From NCBI RefSeq assembly GCF_042680605.1, contig NZ_JBHUEE010000001.1, forward strand, positions 248,001-312,000: DNA of 64,000 nt, given 5' to 3'. This stretch comes from Allobogoriella deserti. Its GTDB lineage: Bacteria; Actinomycetota; Actinomycetes; Actinomycetales; Actinomycetaceae. The position numbers and the translations under genes were made by a program. Below the pieces are notes generated by a model. The model saw only the letters and a program-made list of their open reading frames with translations. It had not been told where the DNA came from and did no database searches. Positions within the stretch are counted from its first letter, which is position 1. Each line of letters starts with the position of its first letter. Of this stretch, positions 33,323 to 41,846 are shown in pieces.

Positions 33323-33718
33323 TCAGCCGGTCTGCCCGGGATCCGTGCTGCCTTGACCACTATCGCGGCCGCGGCGTTCGTCGTCCCGCCGCTGGCGCTC
33401 GGCTCGCCGGCGCTCGCGTTCGAGTCGGGCCAGGAACTCCGGGTCGTCGTCCGGGGCGACCGGTCCGCGTGACGGCGGCCGCCGGCCCGATGCGCCGCGG
33501 GCCGGTCCCGGCCGCCCCGGGCCGCGACGGTTCCCCGCCGAGACCCGCCGGGCGACGAGCCACACGACGGGACCGACGAGCGGCAGCAGGACGATGAGGA
33601 CCAGCCACAGCGGCTTGGGCAACCCGGCCGGCATCTCGTCCTGCGGTGTCCGCACGCAGTCGATGAGCGCATACACCAGGACGGCGAACGCGAGGGCGAG
33701 AGGGAGCAGTCGGGCCAT
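33323..33718 (-). CDS. Small membrane protein with PLDc_N domain
   Basis: A 131-residue protein with two hydrophobic helices: LLPLALAFAVLVYALIDCV, then LWLVLIVLLPLVGPVVWLVA, the signature of the phospholipase D N-terminal (PLDc_N) domain but without any phosphodiesterase domain. The C-terminal half is a charged arginine/aspartate-rich tail. Function unknown. Start ATG 33718 lies 8 bases after TACCCT (minus strand, 33732-33727), consistent with a leaderless mRNA. Convergent with ccsB. Confidence 0.8.
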   Translation of the reverse strand: MARLLPLALAFAVLVYALIDCVRTPQDEMPAGLPKPLWLVLIVLLPLVGPVVWLVARRVSAGNRRGPGRPGPARGASGRRPPSRGPVAPDDDPEFLARLERERRRAERQRRDDERRGRDSGQGSTDPGQTG

Positions 33719-33726
33719 ACATCTCA

Positions 33727-33797
33727 GGGTAGGTGGCCGCGGCGCCGGGCGCGGGACCGGCCGTCGGGCGCGGGACCGTCCGGCGGACGCCTACGCT
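33727..33797. promoter_or_regulatory. Divergent leaderless promoters of PLDc_N and DUF4229 genes
   Basis: Minus-strand TACCCT at 33727-33732 is 8 bases before the ATG at 33718. Plus-strand TACGCT at 33792-33797 is 6 bases before the GTG at 33804. Both fit -10 elements whose transcripts start at the start codon. Confidence 0.55.
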
Positions 33798-33803
33798 GTC
33801 CGG

Positions 33804-34238
33804 GTGCGTCTGTTCGTCTACTCCCTGCTGCGGGTGGGCATCATCCTCGCCTGTGCCGTGGTGCTGTACCTGCTCGGCATGCGGTCGTGGCTGCTGTGGG
33901 GCAGCGCGGTCGTCGTCGGGGCGATGGTCTCGTTCCTCGTGCTGCGGCGCCAGCACGCCGAAGCGGCACAGGTCCTCTCCCAGTACGACCCGCTGCGCGC
34001 CCAGCGGCCCCGCTTCTCGCGTGAGGCAGAGGAGGACGCCGCGTATGAGGACGCCGCGGTCGACGCGGCAGGCGAGGGCTCCGCTGCGGGCGAGTCTGCG
34101 GGCAAGTCTGCGGGCGAGGACTCAGAGGGCGAGGCCGACGCCGAGGAGGAGTCCGTAGACGAGCTCGAGACGCCCCGTCCCGGCGAGGACGGCGATGAGG
34201 TCCCGCCCGCTCGCCCCGGCGAGGACCGGGCGGGCTAG
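33804..34238 (+). CDS. DUF4229 small membrane protein
   Basis: A 144-residue protein: two transmembrane segments (LLRVGIILACAVVLYLLGM, then WLLWGSAVVVGAMVSFLVLR), a short basic stretch, and a long acidic tail rich in glutamate, aspartate, alanine and glycine. The first 75 residues match the actinobacterial DUF4229 family, often found beside menA as here. The C-terminal 39 codons overlap the 3' end of menA on the other strand by 117 bases. Leaderless start at GTG 33804 (TACGCT six bases upstream). Confidence 0.8.
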   Translation: MRLFVYSLLRVGIILACAVVLYLLGMRSWLLWGSAVVVGAMVSFLVLRRQHAEAAQVLSQYDPLRAQRPRFSREAEEDAAYEDAAVDAAGEGSAAGESAGKSAGEDSEGEADAEEESVDELETPRPGEDGDEVPPARPGEDRAG

Positions 34239-35009
34239 CCGCGCCACCCACCAGCCGAGCGGCAGCACCAGCAGGGCCCACGGGCGCTCCAGTGCGCACA
34301 CCAGCCCCAGCGCCAGGGGTGCCACGACGAGCGCGACGTAGCTCCACCGGGCCCGGCGGTCGCCCAGGCGGACGGCGAGCGTGAGTTTGCCCACCTGGCG
34401 GTCCGTGGGAATGTCCCGGATGTTGTTGACCATCAACAGGGCGGACGCCACGAGGCCGATCCCCGCGGCTCCGACCCACACCGGCCACGTGCGCGCGGTC
34501 TCCGGTGACTGGGTGTAGGCGGTGCCGACCGTGGCCATGAGGCCGAAGAACAGGAAGACGGAAACTTCGCCCAGACCCAGGTACCCGTACGGTCGCCGGC
34601 CGCCGGTGTAGAACCACGCGGCGGCCACCGCGAGTGCCCCTAGCGCCAGGAGCCACCACTGACCGATCAGTGCGACCAGGGTCACACCCAGGGCACCGGC
34701 CACGCCGAACGCGGCGAACGCGGCAGCCTTGACGGCCGCGGGGCTCGCCGCCCCGCCTCCGGTCAGCCGCGGCGGCCCGGTCCGCACGTCGTCCGTGCCG
34801 CGGACGCCGTCGGAGTAGTCGTTCGCGTAGTTCACGCCGACCTGCAGTGCGAGCGCCAGACCGGCGAAGAGCACGGCCCGCACGGCGTGACCGGGCCCGT
34901 AACCCGGCACAGTGCCGATGGCGGCACCGGTGCCGACGAGGACCGGGGCGACGGCGGCCGGCAGCGTCCTCGGGCGCGCACCGTCCAGCCAGTCGGCGAA
35001 GGTGGCCAT
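34122..35009 (-). CDS. menA: 1,4-dihydroxy-2-naphthoate polyprenyltransferase
   Basis: A 295-residue membrane prenyltransferase that attaches the polyprenyl chain to dihydroxynaphthoate, giving demethylmenaquinone. Family motifs: LDGARPRTLPAAVAPVLVGT at the N-terminus, the first aspartate-rich site NYANDYSDGVRGTDD, the second in LLMVNNIRDIPTDRQVGK. ATG 35009 is used because it starts the conserved region and has GGAG just upstream; the longer frame adds no homology. It lies 84 bases downstream of menE on the same strand. Its 3' end overlaps the convergent DUF4229 gene. Confidence 0.95.
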   Translation of the reverse strand: MATFADWLDGARPRTLPAAVAPVLVGTGAAIGTVPGYGPGHAVRAVLFAGLALALQVGVNYANDYSDGVRGTDDVRTGPPRLTGGGAASPAAVKAAAFAAFGVAGALGVTLVALIGQWWLLALGALAVAAAWFYTGGRRPYGYLGLGEVSVFLFFGLMATVGTAYTQSPETARTWPVWVGAAGIGLVASALLMVNNIRDIPTDRQVGKLTLAVRLGDRRARWSYVALVVAPLALGLVCALERPWALLVLPLGWWVARLARPVLAGASGRDLIAVLAGTGRLELVYGLLLGVGLAL

Positions 35010-35093
35010 GGAGCTCCGGGTCTCGCGTCGGGCGGTCAAGGGCAGAGTGTGGCACGTGCCAGGGCCGGGCTCAGCGCCGGCGGCGGGCACTCA

Positions 35094-36509
35094 CTATATG
35101 TGGGCTGAGCCGGGGTCCGGTGCGCCTGCGCCGGACGGCGGGTGCGGCGGGTGCTCCTCCACCCCGGTCACCCTCGGCTGCGCGTGGGCCACGGCTCGGT
35201 CGGGGAGCTGCGGGTCGTGGCTGACGGCGGCCGTGGCCCGGCGGCCGAGCGCCGTGGCCGCGAGATGGGCCGTCGCGCGACGGTCCACCTTGCCCGGCCC
35301 GCGCAGTGGGAGTGCCTCGGTGAGCACGAGCACCCGCGGGGCGTGGGCGGCGCCCAGCTCGACGCGGACGGTCTCGCGCAGGTCGGCCAGACGCACACGC
35401 TCGCTCGCGCGAGGCACCACGACCGCCGTGACGAGCTCGCCCCACTCCTCGTCGCCGACTCCGACGACGGCGACCTCTGCCACGCCCGGGTGCTCGCCGA
35501 GCAGGCGCTCGACGGCGGCGGGAGAGACCTTCACCCCACCGGTGTTGACGACGTCGTCCACCCGCCCCAGGACGCGCAGCCGCTCACGGCCGCCCTCGAC
35601 GACGAACGCTCCGCGATCGCGGGTGCGGTGCCAACGGAGGCCGTCGGAGGTGACGAACGCGTCCGGGTCGGCGCCGTCGAGATAGCCGGCGGCGAGGACC
35701 GGCCCGGCGATCTCCACCCGGTCGTCCTCGCCCAGCCGCACGCGCACCCGGGGCAGCGGCACGCCGTCGTAGACGCAGCCGCCACCGGTCTCGGTCATCC
35801 CGTACGTGGTGCGGACCGCCAGACCGGCGCCGCGGGCCTCGGCGAGCATGCCGGGTGAGCTGGCCGCACCACCGACGAGGATCCCGGTGAGCCGGCGTAG
35901 CGGCGCCACGACTCGTTCGCCCGCCCGCAGTACCCGGCCGAGCTGGGTGGGCACCAGCGAGAGGAACGCCGGCAGGTCGACCCGGGCCGCCGCTGCGGCG
36001 AGCGCCCGCGGATCGAACCCCTCGGAGGTGTCGACGACGACCGGGTCTGTTCCGGCGACGACCGTCCGGACGAGGAGCTGGAAGCCGGCGACGTGGTGCG
36101 CGGGGACGGCAAGCACCCAGCGCCCCGGCCCGCCGAGCCGCTGCGCCGTGGCGTCGGCGCCGGCCACGAGTGACCGGTCGGTGAGCGCGACGTGCCGACC
36201 GGCCCCGGTGGTGGACCCGGAGGTGCGCAGGGCGGCGGCGGTCCCGCCCGGGACGGGACCGCGCATCCGGGCGCGCAACTCGGCGAGTGCCCGCTCCCCG
36301 GTAATCTCCGGCGCATGCGGCAGCAGGACGGTCGAGCCGGCGCCCGCGGTGTCCTCACCGCCGAGCACGGGTACCAACCGCCGGCGCAGCGCCGCGTGCA
36401 GTCGGAACACGTCCTCCGGTGCCGTTCCGCCCCGCAGCGGCAGCACGGTGGGCGCAGTGCGGGAGGCTGCCTCCGGCGACGGGGAGGACGGCTCGGGCTC
36501 GGCCTGCAC
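35094..36509 (-). CDS. menE: o-Succinylbenzoate--CoA ligase
   Basis: A 471-residue ANL-superfamily enzyme forming o-succinylbenzoyl-CoA with ATP. Core motifs: ALRTSGSTTGAGRHVAL (P-loop), TTYGMTETGGGCVYDG, WHRTRDRGAFV, RVLGRVDDVVNTGGVKVSP hinge, and the C-terminal catalytic lysine in LPLRGPGKVDRRA. GTG 36509 is chosen because TACAGT (36521-36516, minus strand) lies 6 bases upstream, as in other leaderless genes here; the longer frame would cross the divergent promoter. The C-terminus carries about 45 extra low-complexity residues. Upstream of menA, probably cotranscribed. Confidence 0.93.
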   Translation of the reverse strand: MQAEPEPSSPSPEAASRTAPTVLPLRGGTAPEDVFRLHAALRRRLVPVLGGEDTAGAGSTVLLPHAPEITGERALAELRARMRGPVPGGTAAALRTSGSTTGAGRHVALTDRSLVAGADATAQRLGGPGRWVLAVPAHHVAGFQLLVRTVVAGTDPVVVDTSEGFDPRALAAAAARVDLPAFLSLVPTQLGRVLRAGERVVAPLRRLTGILVGGAASSPGMLAEARGAGLAVRTTYGMTETGGGCVYDGVPLPRVRVRLGEDDRVEIAGPVLAAGYLDGADPDAFVTSDGLRWHRTRDRGAFVVEGGRERLRVLGRVDDVVNTGGVKVSPAAVERLLGEHPGVAEVAVVGVGDEEWGELVTAVVVPRASERVRLADLRETVRVELGAAHAPRVLVLTEALPLRGPGKVDRRATAHLAATALGRRATAAVSHDPQLPDRAVAHAQPRVTGVEEHPPHPPSGAGAPDPGSAHI

Positions 36510-36515
36510 ACGAAC

Positions 36516-36536
36516 ACTGTAGGCGCGGGCTACGGT
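36516..36536. promoter_or_regulatory. Divergent -10 elements of menE and the DUF3048 gene
   Basis: Minus-strand TACAGT (36516-36521) is 6 bases before the menE GTG. Plus-strand TACGGT (36531-36536) is 42 bases before the DUF3048 ATG, which has its own ribosome site. The two hexamers are 9 bases apart, so the promoters must overlap. Confidence 0.5.
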
Positions 36537-36578
36537 GGCCCGCGCAGGGGGAACGCGAGACGAACGACAGGTGACCTC

Positions 36579-37700
36579 ATGGCGACCTCCCCTGGCCACG
36601 ACCGGCGACCGGACGGCGACCCGTCGGCGCGACCGCCGACCCGCCGTGCGGTATCGGCCGCGCTGCTGAGTGCCGTGGCGCTCGGCGTCGCGGGCTGCTC
36701 CTCCTCAGGGCGGACCGCGGCGCCCGCCGACCGTCCGACGCCCACCCCGAGTCCCGAACCCACGCCCACGCCGACGCCGGAGCCGGCACGCTGGCCACTG
36801 ACCGGGATCGAGGTCGACGGTGACGTGCCGGACCGGCCCGCGCTGTCGGTGAAGATCGAGAACTCGCCCGAGGCCCGCCCCCAGACCGGTCTCGATCAGG
36901 CCGACGTGGTCTTCGAGGAACTGGTCGAGGGCGGCATCACCCGCTTCAACGCCGTGTACCACTCGGTGGTCCCCGGCGAGCTCGGGCCCATCCGCTCGAT
37001 CCGACCGATGGACGCCGCGATCGCCGGGCCCTTCGGTGGCATGCTCGCGTTCTCGGGCGGCCAACCCGGCTACGTCTCGCGCGCGCAGGACGCCGGCCTG
37101 ACCGTGGCGTCCTTCGACGCCGGAGACGCCGGCTTCTTCCGGCTCGACGGGCGGGTCGCGCCGCACAACGTCTACGGCCGCGGCGAGGACCTGCTCGCCC
37201 AGGCCCGCGGGACGGCCGGCCCGCCCGAGGAGATCTTGGCCTTCGCCGCGGAAGCGGACGCGGCGAGCGCCACCGCCGGGACGACCACCGACCGCATCTC
37301 GCTGACCTTCCCCGCCGCGAGCCCGGGCTGGCGCTGGGAACCCCGCGCCCGCCTCGCCCGCGCGGCCGGCACCGGGGCGTGGCGCCGGACCGAGGACGGC
37401 CGCGCCCAGTCCACCGCCGATGGCCGGGCGCTGCGCGCGGCCAACGTCGTGGTGCTGCGTGTCCAGGTGCGCGCGACCGGCCGCCTCGACGCAGCGGGCA
37501 GCCCGGTGCCCGAGACCGTGCTGACCGGCGAAGGGGACGGCGTCGTCTTCAGCCGTGGGCACGCCGCCCCGATCCGGTGGGCGAAAGGCCGGGCGGCCGG
37601 TCCGTTGGAGCTGCGCGGTGACGACGACGAGCCGGTACGGCTCGCGCCGGGGCCGACGTGGATCGAGCTCCTCCCGCGCAGCGCGGGACTGGCGTACTGA
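36579..37700 (+). CDS. DUF3048 domain-containing lipoprotein
   Basis: A 373-residue exported protein. A hydrophobic signal ends in the lipobox VALGVAGC; a proline/threonine-rich linker (PTPTPSPEPTPTPTPEPA) follows; then the DUF3048 (YerB-type) domain with LSVKIENSPEARPQTGL, ADVVFEELVEGGITRF and VPGELGPIRSIRPMDA. The C-terminal part (DUF3048_C) ends with WIELLPRSA. Function unknown; the family occurs on the outer face of Gram-positive membranes. ATG 36579 has AGGTGA just upstream. Confidence 0.88.
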   Translation: MATSPGHDRRPDGDPSARPPTRRAVSAALLSAVALGVAGCSSSGRTAAPADRPTPTPSPEPTPTPTPEPARWPLTGIEVDGDVPDRPALSVKIENSPEARPQTGLDQADVVFEELVEGGITRFNAVYHSVVPGELGPIRSIRPMDAAIAGPFGGMLAFSGGQPGYVSRAQDAGLTVASFDAGDAGFFRLDGRVAPHNVYGRGEDLLAQARGTAGPPEEILAFAAEADAASATAGTTTDRISLTFPAASPGWRWEPRARLARAAGTGAWRRTEDGRAQSTADGRALRAANVVVLRVQVRATGRLDAAGSPVPETVLTGEGDGVVFSRGHAAPIRWAKGRAAGPLELRGDDDEPVRLAPGPTWIELLPRSAGLAY

Positions 37701-37849
37701 GCCGCCACCACGACCGGCGCGGAGCCCACGGACCCTCGGACGTCAGGGCCCGACGAGGCGTGCCGGGGCATGGCGCGTTCGGCCCTGCGGTGGTGAGCCG
37801 GGGCGCGGACTCCTAGGGTGAGGGCCGCCGTCGACCCGAAGGAGGGCCC

Positions 37850-39373
37850 ATGTCGCTCGCCGTGCTGGACCGCGAACGGACCGTCGCCAAACCCGGCTTC
37901 AACCGGTGGCTCATCCCGCCGGCCGCGCTCGCGGTGCACCTGTCCATCGGGCAGGTCTACGCGACGAGCGTCTACAAGAACGCGCTCGCCGAACACTTCG
38001 GGACGGCGCTGACGCCGATCGGCATCATCTTCTCGATCGCCATCGTCGTCCTCGGCCTCAGCGCCGCGATCTTCGGGACGTGGGTCGACAAGGGCGGTCC
38101 GCGGCGTGCCATGGCCACGGCCGCGCTGTGCTGGTCGGTGGGCTTCCTCGTCGGCGCCGTCGGGATCTGGACGTCCCAGCTCTGGCTGGTCTACCTCGGC
38201 TACGGCGTCATCGGCGGTATCGGGCTCGGCATCGGCTACATCTCGCCGGTCTCGACACTCATCAAATGGTTCCCGGACCGGCCGGGGCTCGCGACCGGGA
38301 TGGCCATCATGGGCTTCGGCGGCGGCGCGATGATCGCCAGCCCGCTGTCCTCCTGGCTCATGGGCCTCTACGACCCGGACTACGACCCCTCCGCATCGGG
38401 CGAGGTGGCCTCGGGCAACGCCGTCGCGCTGCTGTTCCTCACCCTGGGGATCGTCTACGGGATCCTCATGCTCTTCGGGGCCGCCATCGTGCGCGTCCCG
38501 GCCGAGGGGTGGAGGCCGCGCGGCTTCGACCCGAGCACCTCCGAGGACAAGCCGATGGTCACCGACGCGTCGGTCTCGGCGAACAACGCCATCAGGACGC
38601 CGCAGTTCTGGTTCGTCTGGATGGTGCTGTTCTGCAACGTCACCGCCGGGATCGGCATCCTCGAGCAGGCCTCGCCGATGATCCAGGACTTCTTCCGCGA
38701 GGGCGGCTCGTCCGCGGTCGCCGCAGGTGCCGCCGCCGGGTTCGTCGGCCTGCTGTCGCTGTGCAACATGGCGGGGCGGTTCGTGTGGTCCTCGACCTCG
38801 GACTACATCGGCCGGAAGAATATCTACATCGTCTACCTCGGGCTCGGGATCGTGCTGTACCTGCTGCTCGCGCTGTTCGGGACGGTGTCGGTGTTCCTCT
38901 TCGTCCTCATGGCCGGCGTCATCATCAGCTTCTACGGCGGAGGATTCGCCACCGTCCCGGCGTACCTGCGAGACCTGTTCGGCACCTTCGAGGTCGGCGC
39001 CATCCACGGCCGGCTGCTCACCGCCTGGTCCGCCGCCGGCGTCGCCGGACCGCTGATCATCAACGGCTTCCTCGATGCCCGCGGCGAGCCGGGCAACCTC
39101 GTCGCCGCCGACTACCGGCCCGCGCTGCTGACGATGGTCGGCATCCTCGCCGTCGGCTTCGTCTGCAACCTGCTCGTGCGGCCGGTCGCCGAGAGGTTCC
39201 ACGAGAAGGACACCGGCGAGCCCGCCGCGCGCCGCGGCGAGCGCGGTGCCACCGATGACGAGGTCGAGCCGCGGCGCTCCCCGCTGATCGTGCTCGCGTG
39301 GGTGCTCGTCGGGCTCCCGCTGGCCTACGGGGTGTGGCAGACGGTCACCCAGGCGGTCGCCCTCTTCGGATGA
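37850..39373 (+). CDS. OFA-family major facilitator transporter
   Basis: A 507-residue MFS transporter of the oxalate/formate antiporter group. N-terminal signature NRWLIPPAALAVHLSIGQVYATSVY; other marks are GIGYISPVSTLIKWFPDRPG, MGFGGGAMI and SFYGGGFATVPAYLRDLFG. About 12 helices are followed by a charged linker and one extra C-terminal helix (IVLAWVLVGLPLAYGVWQT). The substrate is probably a small carboxylate; that it feeds the downstream catabolic operon is inferred from position. ATG 37850 has GAAGGAGG upstream. Convergent with the MarR gene. Confidence 0.88.
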   Translation: MSLAVLDRERTVAKPGFNRWLIPPAALAVHLSIGQVYATSVYKNALAEHFGTALTPIGIIFSIAIVVLGLSAAIFGTWVDKGGPRRAMATAALCWSVGFLVGAVGIWTSQLWLVYLGYGVIGGIGLGIGYISPVSTLIKWFPDRPGLATGMAIMGFGGGAMIASPLSSWLMGLYDPDYDPSASGEVASGNAVALLFLTLGIVYGILMLFGAAIVRVPAEGWRPRGFDPSTSEDKPMVTDASVSANNAIRTPQFWFVWMVLFCNVTAGIGILEQASPMIQDFFREGGSSAVAAGAAAGFVGLLSLCNMAGRFVWSSTSDYIGRKNIYIVYLGLGIVLYLLLALFGTVSVFLFVLMAGVIISFYGGGFATVPAYLRDLFGTFEVGAIHGRLLTAWSAAGVAGPLIINGFLDARGEPGNLVAADYRPALLTMVGILAVGFVCNLLVRPVAERFHEKDTGEPAARRGERGATDDEVEPRRSPLIVLAWVLVGLPLAYGVWQTVTQAVALFG

Positions 39374-39403
39374 CGGGAGCGGCAGCCCTGGCGAGCCGCG
39401 GTC

Positions 39404-39844
39404 TCAGCCCGCGGCCTCCGCGGCCGCAGGGTCGCGGCGGACGATGCGGGTGAGCATCTCGTGCAGCGTGGCCCGCTCGGACGGGTCGAGGTCGCCGAGC
39501 ACCTCGTCGAGGGAAGCGTCCACGAGAACCTTCGCGCGCCGGTAGGTCTGCTTCCCGCGGGCCGTGGCGGCCACGGCCTTCTGTCGCCGGTCCGCCGGGT
39601 TGGGGCGCCGCTCGGCGAGGCCGCGGGTCTCCAGGCCGTCCACCAGGGCCACGATCTGGCTGGGGTCGAGGCGCAGATCGTCGGCAAGCGCACGCTGGCT
39701 CATGCCCCCGGTGTCGATGACGCGCTCGAGCAGCGTGTAGGACCGCACACTCAGGTCGAGTGGGCGCAGCGCCTGGGTCGCGCGGGCCACGCCTTCGGCG
39801 CTCGCCAGTGAGAGCAGCAGCCCGAGGTTGTCCCGGCTCGACAT
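39404..39844 (-). CDS. MarR-family transcriptional regulator
   Basis: A 146-residue winged-helix protein: SVRSYTLLERVIDTGGMSQR, recognition helix area LADDLRLDPSQIVALVDGLE, wing GLAERRPNPADRRQKAVAAT. ATG 39844 is chosen because GGGAGG lies 6 bases upstream. It is divergent from the SDR-amidohydrolase-MaoC-acyl-CoA dehydrogenase operon, with a perfect palindrome 50 bases upstream of its start, so it most likely controls that operon. The inducer would be a pathway substrate or its CoA ester, as is common for MarR proteins of aromatic catabolism. Confidence 0.87.
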   Translation of the reverse strand: MSSRDNLGLLLSLASAEGVARATQALRPLDLSVRSYTLLERVIDTGGMSQRALADDLRLDPSQIVALVDGLETRGLAERRPNPADRRQKAVAATARGKQTYRRAKVLVDASLDEVLGDLDPSERATLHEMLTRIVRRDPAAAEAAG

Positions 39845-39893
39845 GCGGTTCCTCCCGTGGTCGGCCCGAGCGTACGGGCGGACAGTTGTCAGG

Positions 39894-39906
39894 GTCAATG
39901 ATTGAC
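39894..39906. promoter_or_regulatory. Candidate MarR operator for the catabolic operon
   Basis: A perfect 6-1-6 palindrome GTCAATGATTGAC in the 152-base divergent region, 50 bases from the marR start and 91 bases from the SDR start. It is AT-richer than its surroundings. Size and symmetry suit a MarR dimer. Confidence 0.6.
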
Positions 39907-39996
39907 ACTCACCACGAGTGCCGGGAGACTCGGCGTGCGCCGGCCCGGTGCCGGCCGGCAGTGCCGACCTGCGTCGACGACGACATGGAGGAGTGT

Positions 39997-40926
39997 ATGG
40001 ATCTGACGGGGAAGGTCGCCATCGTCACCGGCAGCGGCCGTGGACTCGGCCTCGCATACGCGCGCGAGCTCGCCCGGCACGGCGCGAGCGTCGTCGTCAA
40101 CGACGTGGACCAGGAGGCTGCGGACGAGGCCGTCGCGACGATCACCGGCGACGGCGGCCGCGCCACCGCCGTCGTCGCACCGGTCGGGCCGACCGAGACC
40201 GCGACGCGACTCGTCGAGACCGCGGTCGAGTCCTTCGGTCGCCTGGACGTCCTCGTCACCAACGCCGGCGTGCTGCGCGACACCGTGCTGTGGAAGATGT
40301 CGGACGAGGACTTCGACACCGTCGTGAACGTGCACCTGCGCGGCACCTTCACCTGCGTGCGCGAGGCCGCCACGCACATGCGCAGCGCCGGCGAGGGGGG
40401 CCGGATCATCTGCATCGGCTCACCGACCGGTCAGCGGGGAAACTTCGGGCAGACCAACTACGCCGCGGCCAAGGCCGGCATCGTCGGGATGGTGCGGACC
40501 TGGGCGCTCGAACTGGCACGGGCGAACGTCACGGTCAACGCAGTGATCCCGGTGGCGGCGACGGCGATGACCGACACCGTGCCGTTCTTCAAGCAGTTCT
40601 CGGACGCCGCCGACCGCGGCGAGCCCGTCCCGTGGGCGCGCCGGGTGCTGAGCTTCGGCGACGCCGACGACGTCGCCGGACTCGTCGCCTTCCTCGCCTC
40701 CGACGAGGCCGCCGAGATCTCGGGCCAGGCGGTCGGCATCGGCGGTGACCGGCTCGCACTGTGGTCGCACCCGGACGAGGTCGTCACCGCCTTCCAGGAC
40801 GGCGGCTGGCGTGCCGAGTCCATCGCGGCCGGTTTCGACGCGCTGTTCGGTCGCAGGCTCCAACAGGTCGGCCAACCCATGCCCGAACCACCCGCGGACG
40901 CCCTCCCGGGCGAGGGGAAGCGGTGA
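39997..40926 (+). CDS. Short-chain dehydrogenase/reductase
   Basis: A 309-residue SDR. The cofactor motif is VAIVTGSGRGLGLAYARELA (TGxxxGxG), then VLVTNAGVLRD (NAG) and the catalytic set: serine in CIGSPTGQRGNFG, tyrosine and lysine in TNYAAAKAG. The N-terminal 245 residues fit FabG/MFE-2-like dehydrogenases; the C-terminal extension of about 60 residues (SHPDEVVTAFQDGGW) is unlike FabG and recalls hydroxyacyl-CoA dehydrogenases of multi-domain enzymes. It should oxidise a hydroxyl group of a CoA intermediate. ATG 39997 follows GGAGGA; an ATG four codons earlier overlaps that site. Its stop overlaps the next start. Confidence 0.88.
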   Translation: MDLTGKVAIVTGSGRGLGLAYARELARHGASVVVNDVDQEAADEAVATITGDGGRATAVVAPVGPTETATRLVETAVESFGRLDVLVTNAGVLRDTVLWKMSDEDFDTVVNVHLRGTFTCVREAATHMRSAGEGGRIICIGSPTGQRGNFGQTNYAAAKAGIVGMVRTWALELARANVTVNAVIPVAATAMTDTVPFFKQFSDAADRGEPVPWARRVLSFGDADDVAGLVAFLASDEAAEISGQAVGIGGDRLALWSHPDEVVTAFQDGGWRAESIAAGFDALFGRRLQQVGQPMPEPPADALPGEGKR

Positions 40927-41846
40927 CGTCGGTGCCCGCCAGGTACACCTGCGCCGTCGACGCGTCGGCGCTGTCCGCCGTCGACATGCACGTGCACGTC
41001 GAGAAGGACCACACCGGCCACCAGTCCCTGCCGGAGGCCTTCGTCGAGGCCGCCGCCACCTACTTCAAGGCACCCACGGACCGCCTCGACGTCGACGAGA
41101 CCGCGGCGTACTACCGCGAGCGGTCCATGGCCGCCGTCGTCTTCACCGTCGACGCGACCACCGCTCTCGGGCACCGACCGAACTCGGTCGAGGACATCGT
41201 GGCCGGTGCCACCCGGAACAACGACGTCCTCATCCCCTTCGGGTCGGTCGACCCATGGGCGGCCGACGCCGCGAGCCGGATCCGGCGGCAGGTGGAGGAC
41301 TGGGGCGTCCGGGGCTTCAAGTTCCACCCGTCCGTGCAGGACTTCGACCCCTCGGACGCCCGGCACTTCCCGCTCTACGAGGTCATCGAGTCCTACGGTC
41401 TGCCGGCGCTGTTCCACACCGGACAGACCGGCATCGGAGCGCGCACACCCGGAGGGTTCGGGATCTCCCTGGCACTGTCGAACCCGATGCTGCTCGACAT
41501 CGTGGCCGCGCGCTTCCCGGGGATGCCGCTGATCATGGCGCACCCTTCGGTGCCATGGCAGGACGAGGCGATCGCCGTGGCCACCCACAAGGGCAACGCC
41601 TACATCGACCTGTCCGGCTGGTCGCCGAAGTACTTCCCGCCGCAGCTCGTGCAGCAGGCGAACTCGCTGCTGCAGGACAAGGTGCTCTTCGGATCGGACT
41701 TCCCGCTGCTGACACCGGACCGGTGGCGCCGTGACTTCGACAACCTCGACATCAAGGACGAGGTCCGGCCGAAGATCCTCAAGGACAACGCCGTGCGCCT
41801 GCTGGGACTCGCCACGGCCGACGAAGGAGTGTCATCAACGTCATGA
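40923..41846 (+). CDS. Amidohydrolase-2 family metal-dependent hydrolase or decarboxylase
   Basis: A 307-residue TIM-barrel protein of the COG2159 group (PF04909). Metal ligands: the HxH pair in AVDMHVHVEKDHTGHQ, then histidines in RGFKFHPSVQDF, LFHTGQTGIG and IMAHPSVPWQDEA, and the aspartate in LFGSDFPLLTP. Members include decarboxylases of resorcylate or aminocarboxymuconate type as well as C-C hydrolases and lactonases, so the reaction cannot be fixed. GTG 40923 overlaps the SDR stop; its own stop overlaps the MaoC start. It is the one gene that makes this operon unlike ordinary beta-oxidation. Confidence 0.85.
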   Translation: MTSVPARYTCAVDASALSAVDMHVHVEKDHTGHQSLPEAFVEAAATYFKAPTDRLDVDETAAYYRERSMAAVVFTVDATTALGHRPNSVEDIVAGATRNNDVLIPFGSVDPWAADAASRIRRQVEDWGVRGFKFHPSVQDFDPSDARHFPLYEVIESYGLPALFHTGQTGIGARTPGGFGISLALSNPMLLDIVAARFPGMPLIMAHPSVPWQDEAIAVATHKGNAYIDLSGWSPKYFPPQLVQQANSLLQDKVLFGSDFPLLTPDRWRRDFDNLDIKDEVRPKILKDNAVRLLGLATADEGVSSTS

